A stretch of DNA of 64,000 nucleotides from an uncultured Bacteroides sp. (GTDB lineage: Bacteria; Bacteroidota; Bacteroidia; Bacteroidales; Bacteroidaceae): NCBI GenBank assembly GCA_949300425.1, contig CASGED010000086.1:1-64000 (forward strand), in the 5' to 3' direction. The notes below the pieces were generated by a model, which searched no databases, had not been told where the DNA came from, and saw only the letters and a program-made list of their open reading frames with translations. The translations under genes and the position numbers were made by a program. Each line of letters begins with the position of its first letter. Position 1 is the first letter of the stretch. Below are positions 35,845-42,185 of the stretch, piece by piece.

Positions 35845-35876
35845 AGAGGGTGTGCCGAAATGGACATGCCCTCTTT
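35845..35876 (+). terminator. Terminator of silent cassette 1
   Basis: AGAGGGTGTGCC pairs with GGACATGCCCTCT through G-U pairs and one bulge, followed by TTTTT. It lies 23 bp past the lipoprotein stop. It differs from the terminators of the other two SusCD units. Confidence 0.7.
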
Positions 35877-35946
35877 TTACATCAGAACAGGGCGTTTTTA
35901 AAATGTATCTTTGTAATAATAAAGAGTCTGTCCGAATAGATGCACC

Positions 35947-36015
35947 GTTTCAGTAACTATTGAAACAGTGTTTCATCAATCATTGAAACAGCGTTTCAGT
36001 AATATGTGAAACAAC
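35947..36015. repeat. 23-bp-period dyad array (GTTTCA/TGAAAC)
   Basis: GTTTCA starts at 35947, 35970 and 35993, 23 bp apart, each followed by a TGAAAC. GAAACAGTGTTTC and GAAACAGCGTTTC are the dyads across unit junctions. Directly after the cassette 1 terminator. Confidence 0.65.
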
Positions 36016-36029
36016 CCCATAATTTATCA

Positions 36030-36105
36030 TTTAATCTCCCGTCCCGTCTGATTTAATGTCCCGTTCCTTCCCTTTAAATCAAAAAGGTGCCCTCATTAAA
36101 TGAAA
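36030..36105. repeat. 22-bp-period array (core TTTAAT/TTAAAT)
   Basis: TTTAAT starts at 36030 and 36052, and TTAAAT at 36074 and 36096, each step exactly 22 bp. As in the array at 19.0 kb, the first half carries one core orientation and the second half the other. Confidence 0.6.
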
Positions 36106-36202
36106 ATCATCCGGTGTTTTCCTTCACAAGAAGCGGTGAAAGGACACGGAAGAAGCCATGTTTTGTATCGGATAAGCCTATGGTTTACGTTGCTCGGCCC
36201 AT

Positions 36203-36499
36203 GTTTCACACGCTACAAGAAGTCTTGCTGATGTATGTTTCACGCTTTCACAGCCTCTCAACTGCTTGATTTTAAATTGAATGCTGTGAAAGATGCATCC
36301 TTCACGAATGTTTCACCTCTCCATTTTGTGAAAGATTCGGGATTCCTCCTTTGAAACCGATTCTGTACGATTTGTGCATATAGATGTACGATTTTACCCT
36401 ATTGCGTGAAACATGTCCGAGTGTGAAAGGAACGGATGTTTCACAACAAATGCTTATGAATCAAAAGAATACAGAACGGTAAAAGCGTGAAACTTTCAC
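36203..36499. promoter_or_regulatory. Cluster of GTGAAA/TTTCAC motifs upstream of the ATPase gene
   Basis: Eleven 7-mers of the form GTGAAA[CG] or its complement [CG]TTTCAC start at 36203, 36237, 36245, 36286, 36310, 36328, 36406, 36423, 36438, 36487 and 36493, within 300 bp. Spacing is irregular, unlike the 22-bp arrays. The position upstream of the promoter at 36574 suggests protein-binding sites. No gene is seen from 35880 to 36632. Confidence 0.5.
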
Positions 36500-36573
36500 C
36501 GAACCGACATTTTAAATCTAATTGCCGGACTCGCAAGGCATGCCCTTTTTAGCTTATTTTACATGCGCGCAGG

Positions 36574-36604
36574 TTTGACCTTTCAGGAGGAATTCCTATC
36601 TTTG
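36574..36604 (+). promoter_or_regulatory. Bacteroides-type promoter TTTG-N19-TATCTTTG
   Basis: TTTG at 36574-36577, 19-bp spacer, TATCTTTG at 36597-36604, 28 bp before the ATG at 36633. One of the best consensus matches in the window. Confidence 0.75.
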
Positions 36605-36632
36605 AACGAAATTTATTAAAAAAGGTTGTAGT

Positions 36633-38390
36633 ATGGCAAAGATGCTTCCTTACGGATTGACAGATTTTATCCGCATCCGGCACGAAGATTATTACTATGT
36701 GGATAAGACGCGTTACATTGAACTGATAGAACGCATGCCTTCTTTTCTGTTCCTGCTACGTCCCCGTCGTTTCGGCAAGTCATTGTTCTTGACGATGTTG
36801 GAGACTTATTATGACCTACGCTATGCCGACCGTTTCGAAGAACTATTCGGTGATTTGTATATAGGAAAACATCCCACCCGCCTGCATAACCAGTATTTAG
36901 TGCTCCGTTTCAACTTCTCGGCTGTGAACGACCGTCTGGAAGAGATTGAGGAATCATTCAACAAATATTGTTGTATGGTGATGCGCACTTTTGTGTGGGC
37001 CAATGAAAAGGTATTCGGCAAAGAGGTCTGGGATACAGTCAACCGCGATGAGACCAAACCTGGACTGATGCTTTCCGCCATTGAGCGGTATGCGGCTGCG
37101 AAGGGTGGCATACGCATCTACCTGTTGATAGACGAATACGACAATTTCACTAACGCCATCCTGTCTTCCTATGGAAAGGACCGTTATCGGTCTGTGACGC
37201 ATGGCGATGGCTTCATCCGTAGTTTTTTCAATGCCATCAAGGTGGCGACGACAGCCCCAGGAGCTTCGTTGGAACGTTTGTTCATCACCGGCGTCAGTCC
37301 TATCACCATGGACGATGTGACCAGTGGGTTCAACATCGGAACAAATGTCAGTATGGATGCGGATTTCAATAATGTGGTAGGATTTAGTGAGCTTGAAGTA
37401 CGTGAGATGCTTACTTATTATAAAAAAGAAGGAGTCTTGGAAGGGAATGTCAATGAGGTTCTGGAAGTGATGAAACCTTGGTATGACAACTATTGTTTCT
37501 CACCAGATTGTCTGGACAAGTCGATGTATAACTCGGATATGACTCTTTACTTTCTTAACAACTACATGCGGTTAAAGAAAGTTCCTAACCCAATGATTGA
37601 TCAGAACATTCGCACGGATTATAATAAGTTGCGCCATGTGATAGAGTTGGATAAAACGTTTGGGGAAAACGCTTCCGTTGTGCAGGAAATCATTGCCAAG
37701 GGCAGTATCGCGACAGAACTTGCCACTTCATTTCCGGTTGAGCGTATTGTGGAAACAAGCAATTTCAAAAGTCTGTTATTCTACTTTGGACTGTTGTCCA
37801 TCCGTTCCGTCAAAATGGGCAAAACCGTATTAGAGATTCCCAATCTCACTGTGCGCGAACAAATGTACACTTATCTTGCGGAAGCTTATCGCAAAGCCGG
37901 CCTTTTCTCTGCCTGCATAAATCACCTTTCTGAATTAGTGGGGCAAATGGCTTATCAAGGCGAATGGCAGCCGGTTTTTCGTTTCTTTGCCGATGAACTG
38001 CAACGCCAAAGCACAATCCGGGAATTTATAGATGGCGAGGCCCATGTCAAAGGCTTTTTATTGGCCTACTTGGGACTGACACGTGGCTATGTCATTTGTC
38101 CGGAATATGAAGCCTCCAAAGGGTATGCGGATTTTTATATGATGCCAGATTTGCTGCACCAACCTGACATAGCTTACAGCTACATCATTGAAGTAAAATA
38201 TCTGCGGAGAGAAGCTACGGACACAGAACTGTCCAAGGTCAAACAGGAAGCCTCGGAACAGCTCCTGCGATATGCGGCAGACACCCAAGTGCAACGAACA
38301 AAAGGGGATACTCGTCTATGCCTCATTACGTTGATATTCAAAGGATGGGAACTGGTCGAAATGTCCGAATTGCGAAGAACCGCGGAATAA
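36633..38390 (+). CDS. AAA-ATPase-like / PD-(D/E)XK nuclease-domain protein
   Basis: 585 residues. The N-terminal AAA-ATPase-like domain has the family's Walker A RPRRFGKS (43-50), Walker B IRIYLLIDEYDNF (~165-177) and LFITGVSPITMDDVTSGF. The C-terminal ~110 residues hold a PD-(D/E)XK-type core, GYADFYMMPD followed by YSYIIEVKYLRRE. Such proteins occur in many copies in Bacteroidota genomes; their function is not established, though roles in mobile-element or phage biology have been suggested. Good promoter, stands alone. Confidence 0.85.
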   Translation: MAKMLPYGLTDFIRIRHEDYYYVDKTRYIELIERMPSFLFLLRPRRFGKSLFLTMLETYYDLRYADRFEELFGDLYIGKHPTRLHNQYLVLRFNFSAVNDRLEEIEESFNKYCCMVMRTFVWANEKVFGKEVWDTVNRDETKPGLMLSAIERYAAAKGGIRIYLLIDEYDNFTNAILSSYGKDRYRSVTHGDGFIRSFFNAIKVATTAPGASLERLFITGVSPITMDDVTSGFNIGTNVSMDADFNNVVGFSELEVREMLTYYKKEGVLEGNVNEVLEVMKPWYDNYCFSPDCLDKSMYNSDMTLYFLNNYMRLKKVPNPMIDQNIRTDYNKLRHVIELDKTFGENASVVQEIIAKGSIATELATSFPVERIVETSNFKSLLFYFGLLSIRSVKMGKTVLEIPNLTVREQMYTYLAEAYRKAGLFSACINHLSELVGQMAYQGEWQPVFRFFADELQRQSTIREFIDGEAHVKGFLLAYLGLTRGYVICPEYEASKGYADFYMMPDLLHQPDIAYSYIIEVKYLRREATDTELSKVKQEASEQLLRYAADTQVQRTKGDTRLCLITLIFKGWELVEMSELRRTAE

Positions 38391-38414
38391 GTTGACATAT
38401 TTGTTCGTGGCATC

Positions 38415-38536
38415 CACATACTGCGATTTTTTTCTTTGCGAACTTTTCCGCAAAGATGCCATCCGCCTTATTCCTATCCTAAATCTGGCATAAAAAGTTT
38501 CAATTACAATTCCTTACTCTATTTCTACCCTAATTG
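38415..38536. repeat. Mosaic relic of ATPase-gene flanks
   Basis: Three pieces match other places in order. 38415-38458 matches the promoter and leader of the ATPase gene at 41473-41517, up to about its start codon. 38492-38511 equals 39999-40018 over 20 bp. 38512-38536 equals 40161-40185 over 25 bp. At 38511/38512 about 142 bp present in the other copy are missing. It looks like the remains of a lost ATPase gene of the same group. Confidence 0.7.
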
Positions 38537-38574
38537 AGGTAAGTAACTAATCACATTTAGCTTATGCTATACAG

Positions 38575-38696
38575 TAGTTAAGTAGTTAAGAAGTTAAGTA
38601 GTTAAGCCGATAGTTGACTTATCAAGTATACTAAAAGTATTGGCTTAACTCCTAACGGAGCAAAGCGGAGTGATAACTCCTTAACTTCTTAACTCC
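38575..38696. repeat. 8-bp tandem repeat and nested inverted repeat
   Basis: TAGTTAAG occurs at 38575, 38583 and 38599 with AAGTTAAG at 38591. TTAAGAAGTTAAG (38586-38598) is fully complementary to 38680-38692, and GTTAAGCC (38601-38608) to 38642-38649, so two stems nest. It lies between convergent ATPase genes and may end both transcripts. Confidence 0.7.
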
Positions 38697-38739
38697 TACA
38701 AATGATATCAATTAATTCTGTACACTTACTTACATAAAT

Positions 38740-39960
38740 CTACAGCCTTTCCTTATCCTCCGCCAATAAGAAATCCCGCAGATGCACTTGTTTAATGCCT
38801 TGGTAGTTACCCCCGTTCTGCATCTCGTCCATAGTTACTACATATTTAGGGTAATTGTCCGGAATCTCTAACAGATTGCCAAACTCACGGTCTACGGTTT
38901 GTTCATCTGGAAGCAAATAGGCTACTTGTATGTATAACCGATGGGAACCTTTCACCCCGACAAAATCAATTTCCTTAGTGCCGTTTTTCCCAACATACAC
39001 TTGATAGCCTGCACGCATCAGGTCCATACAGACAATATTTTCCATTAGTTTATTAATATCCCGTCTGTAATCTAAATGCCGGATAGCGTTGTGTAATCCC
39101 AAATCTTCAAAATAGTATTTTTCTCCTATCTCGAAGATTTTCAATCCTTGCGTATCTGCCCGTTGCACTTTGTACACAAAAAAACTGTTACATAAAGCTT
39201 TCAAATAATTGAGGATGGTTTGTGTGGGCATATTGACATGCTGGGATTTCAAGTATTTACTGATATTCTGGGCTGAGAATAATGCACCGACGTTATCGGC
39301 AAGGTAAGCTACCAGATTTTCCAGGAATTGGACATTGCGGATATTTTCTCTGCTTACAACGTCTTTCAACAATATGGTGGAATAGACATTGCGTAGGTAT
39401 TCAAAGATTATGTTCTCATCCATTGTTAAATGATGCAGGTAAGGCATCCCGCCAAACAGGAGATAGCTACGCAAACTCTCTAGTGAATCATTCAATCCAT
39501 TGAACACCAAAAACTCACCATATCCGAGCGAGTGCACATGAAATTCCACATATCTGCCTGCCAAATGAGTAGACAGTTCACCGGACAACAGCCGTGCATT
39601 ACTTCCCGTACAATAAATGTCACAAACTTCTTCGTTCAGCAGGCTTCGCAACGCCAATTGAAAGTTTGAGATTTCCTGTACCTCGTCTACAAACAAGTAA
39701 TTGGATCTTCCTTGCTTCAGATGTCCGATTACATATTGGTATAATTCAATCTCGGTCTTCAGATAGCCGAACGCCAACTGCTCTTTATCAATATAAATCA
39801 AATTCGCATCCGGATTTTTCTTCTGTATGACATCTGCCAGCTGCAACAACATATAACTTTTCCCGATTCGTCTTTGCCCGGTGATGACTTTTATCAGCGC
39901 TTTGTCAATGAAAGGCTCTATGCGGTTTAAATATAAAGGGCGTGGAATGTAGTTCTTCAT
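38740..39960 (-). CDS. AAA_14/DUF4143 family ATPase
   Basis: 406 residues. Walker A is GQRRIGKS (28-35) and Walker B YLFVDEVQEI; the later GGMPYLHHLT is typical of the AAA_14 group. The C-terminal DUF4143 domain contains KNGTKEIDFVGV and LYIQVAYLLPDE, a PD-(D/E)XK-like core in which the usual lysine appears replaced (QVAY). The family has no settled function. Divergent flank repeats link it to the next ATPase gene. Confidence 0.85.
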   Translation of the reverse strand: MKNYIPRPLYLNRIEPFIDKALIKVITGQRRIGKSYMLLQLADVIQKKNPDANLIYIDKEQLAFGYLKTEIELYQYVIGHLKQGRSNYLFVDEVQEISNFQLALRSLLNEEVCDIYCTGSNARLLSGELSTHLAGRYVEFHVHSLGYGEFLVFNGLNDSLESLRSYLLFGGMPYLHHLTMDENIIFEYLRNVYSTILLKDVVSRENIRNVQFLENLVAYLADNVGALFSAQNISKYLKSQHVNMPTQTILNYLKALCNSFFVYKVQRADTQGLKIFEIGEKYYFEDLGLHNAIRHLDYRRDINKLMENIVCMDLMRAGYQVYVGKNGTKEIDFVGVKGSHRLYIQVAYLLPDEQTVDREFGNLLEIPDNYPKYVVTMDEMQNGGNYQGIKQVHLRDFLLAEDKERL

Positions 39961-39988
39961 AATTCTTCAATTATAATTTAATCTTTTG

Positions 39989-39996
39989 CAAAGATA
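39989..39996 (-). promoter_or_regulatory. Putative -7 promoter element TATCTTTG
   Basis: Minus-strand TATCTTTG 29 bp upstream of the ATG at 39960. A TTG and an 11-bp gap precede it, as at the gene at 41478, so the two promoters are copies of one module. Confidence 0.5.
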
Positions 39997-40167
39997 CTAA
40001 AAAGTTTCAATTACAATTGAATGTTTGAGACGATTTCTCTGTTCTCTTTTATACCATATATAGCTACCTTCAGGTGAAGGAACACTCTCGTCTATGCAAA
40101 TAAGCGGTGAGAATTTCTACACCGAAGGTACGTTAGACATTTCTACCGGAACGATTTTAACCTTACT

Positions 40168-40244
40168 CTATTTCTACCCTAATTGGAGCATAAAATCCCA
40201 AATCATTACAAAAAGGCTGCAACGAGCCACATAATGTAAAGAAT
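40168..40244 (+). repeat. 77-bp direct repeat flanking the ATPase gene, copy 1
   Basis: Aligned without gaps to 41553-41629, roughly three quarters identical, with CTAATTGGAGCATAA and AAATCATTACAAAA fully conserved. The two copies lie on either side of the ATPase gene at 40405-41478. Confidence 0.7.
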
Positions 40245-40311
40245 ATTAAGCAAACGGTATGTGGTATGCTGAACGGTATGTACGGTGGTGTGAGAGGTCG
40301 GTAAATACGAA

Positions 40312-40353
40312 AGTAGGAAATAAATACCCTACGATTAGTATTTACCTCCTACT
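40312..40353. repeat. Inverted repeat with 16-bp arms
   Basis: AGTAGGAAATAAATAC (40312-40327) pairs with 40338-40353 with two mismatches and a 10-base loop. It is about 50 bp past the 3' end of the ATPase gene at 40405 and may end its transcript, though the following T-run is weak. The rest of 39997-40404 holds no gene; AACGGTATGT repeats twice at a 19-bp step near 40255. Confidence 0.5.
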
Positions 40354-40404
40354 CGACACGCCATATTATATAATATATGTAACCTTACAGACTTATGCAT
40401 TTAA

Positions 40405-41478
40405 TTATAGACTCCTGTTGTAAATCCATCTGGAGAAGAACGGGTCATCTATTTCGTAGCTTTCGTTCTTTAGCACGTAGCCTTGGTGAGACAAACGTTT
40501 CAACGCACTAAATACGGTACTGGTAGGTAGCCCTCTTCTGGCGTCAAAAGGCGACTTTCCTTTTTGTGTCAAAATCATCAATATGTGACGGTCGGTCTTG
40601 TTCATGGCCATCCACATACGTTCATAGTCGAAGTCATGCAATTGAGTTAATTCTTCCACGGCATGTTGCACGATGTTTGCTTCCGGCTCTTGCCGTTCCA
40701 GCATGTTCCATACTTGAAAAGCCAATTGTTGGGTATAATAAGGATGGCAGGATGTGAATGAAAGAATATCCTGCACGATTTGTTGCAGTAACGAATGACA
40801 CATGGGCGTAAAACGTTCGGTCAGATACCGGACAAAATCCTCGTAAGGGATTTTCGGGAGTCTCATCATTATCCCGAAATGATAGAGAGGTGATTTCTTT
40901 TTCTCAAAGATCTCTTCCATCATGGATTCTTGGCTTCCCAAGAAGATATAGTTGATATGCCGTTGCATCTGCATGATGGAGCGTAAGTGCTTATCCAGAC
41001 CTTTTTCCAAGCCGATGATTTCCTGAAACTCGTCCAACACGACAATGAATCTGTTCCTTTCTCCTAATTTTTCTATCAACGTCAACACATCTTCTAGCAC
41101 GATGTTATTGTCGCATCCCGGTTGGAAGGAAATTTCTATACCCTCTGTCATGGGATTTACGGAAAAGGTTGGGATGAAACGGAAATGGTTCATCACATGT
41201 TTCAGCTTTTCAAACGGGTATAATTTGAATAAGCGTTTTAGCAGCAAACCGGCCAGTTCGGTGATGTTAGTCACGGACTGAAGATTGATCATGATAACAG
41301 GCCTGGAGAATCCTTTTAAGGCTTTGCATACCAAACTCGTTTTCCCGAACCGCCTGGGACTAATCAGTACCAAATGTTTTTCGCTGTTTATCGTTTGCGT
41401 CAACATTTGCAATTCTTTCTTCCTGTCGGTGAAAAATTCCCCTTCCACAACAGTCCCGAATTTGAATGGATTCTTCAT
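40405..41478 (-). CDS. Archaeal-ATPase-like AAA protein with C-terminal winged helix
   Basis: 357 residues from MKNPFKFGTVVEG; the longer in-frame ORF to 41562 runs through the promoter and is rejected. Walker A is SPRRFGKTS, Walker B FIVVLDEFQEI, then YIFLGSQESMMEEIFEKK as the sensor region. The last ~80 residues look like a winged helix (FDARRGLPTSTVFSALKRLS). This is the MNS-type STAND/archaeal ATPase layout; role unknown. Flanked by 77-bp direct repeats, so it may move or duplicate as a unit. Confidence 0.82.
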   Translation of the reverse strand: MKNPFKFGTVVEGEFFTDRKKELQMLTQTINSEKHLVLISPRRFGKTSLVCKALKGFSRPVIMINLQSVTNITELAGLLLKRLFKLYPFEKLKHVMNHFRFIPTFSVNPMTEGIEISFQPGCDNNIVLEDVLTLIEKLGERNRFIVVLDEFQEIIGLEKGLDKHLRSIMQMQRHINYIFLGSQESMMEEIFEKKKSPLYHFGIMMRLPKIPYEDFVRYLTERFTPMCHSLLQQIVQDILSFTSCHPYYTQQLAFQVWNMLERQEPEANIVQHAVEELTQLHDFDYERMWMAMNKTDRHILMILTQKGKSPFDARRGLPTSTVFSALKRLSHQGYVLKNESYEIDDPFFSRWIYNRSL

Positions 41479-41509
41479 ATTGCGATTTTTTTCGTTGCGA
41501 ACTTTTTCG

Positions 41510-41517
41510 CAAAGATA
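41510..41517 (-). promoter_or_regulatory. Putative -7 promoter element TATCTTTG
   Basis: Minus-strand TATCTTTG 31 bp upstream of the ATG at 41478. The segment from here to the start codon is duplicated as a relic at 38415-38458. Confidence 0.5.
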
Positions 41518-41552
41518 CGAAAAACATTCAATTACGGTTGAAACTATATGTG

Positions 41553-41629
41553 TTATTTCCATTCTAATTGGAGCATAAGCTCTTAAATCATTACAAAATA
41601 GCCGTAATCTTCCGTGTTATGTAAAGAAT
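41553..41629 (+). repeat. 77-bp direct repeat flanking the ATPase gene, copy 2
   Basis: Partner of 40168-40244, same length and orientation. It lies between the ATPase promoter and the headless leader of cassette 2. Confidence 0.7.
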
Positions 41630-41736
41630 GCCGAACATGAAACATGTGGGCGGGTAGAAGTCCTTTTTCCTTCTATGTTGTGATACGATATTTGAAGAGT
41701 TTCTTTTACATAAATACGACCCGGCTAACATAGCAG

Positions 41737-42185
41737 AGCAATCGTGTTCCCTCCCGAAGCAGGGCTTTTTCTTTTCATAACGGACTCCCTATAAACGTTC
41801 CTGGTTCGCAACCGGATAGAAAATGAGTAGAACCAAGTCCGGGGCAGCTGTTCATTAAACGATTGATAAATAGCAAGATAAGCTCAAAATCTGATAGAAA
41901 ACGGGTAGAAAGATTCCTTTGCCACCCTCGCCACAGGGCACTGCAGGGCGTCTTCCACGTTATTGGTTAAGTCCCGCACCTTCTCATAGACAGTTAATAA
42001 TGAGCGAATTAGCAAAATACCAAGTTCCGCGAAAACATTGATTGTCAGCTACGTAGGCATGGAAGAGCAACACGTTGGCATTAAGCCGAATGTGCGTATC
42101 TACCTGAAATCGAACGCTGAAATGCTGGATGAGGTCATGGTGGTGGCTTACGGTACGGCAAAGAAGTCTTCGTTCACGGGGTCGG
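41737..42185 (+). repeat. 449-bp direct repeat, copy 2 (headless leader plus SusC site)
   Basis: Partner of 30205-30653 at an offset of exactly 11,532 bp. Sequence outside both ends is unrelated between the two copies. The leader shows no promoter of the TAnnTTTG type. Confidence 0.85.
42018..42061 (+). repeat. Predicted inversion site, silent cassette 2
   Basis: Core TACCAAGTTCCGCGAA at 42018-42033, identical to the other two. The 44-bp stretch has three mismatches to the expressed copy. Inverted relative to the expressed copy and direct relative to cassette 1. Confidence 0.8.

Noticed and set aside
41479-41562. N-terminal extension of the ATPase at 40405
   Set aside because: It would read through the TATCTTTG promoter element, and the family start MKNPFKFGTVVEG is at 41478.
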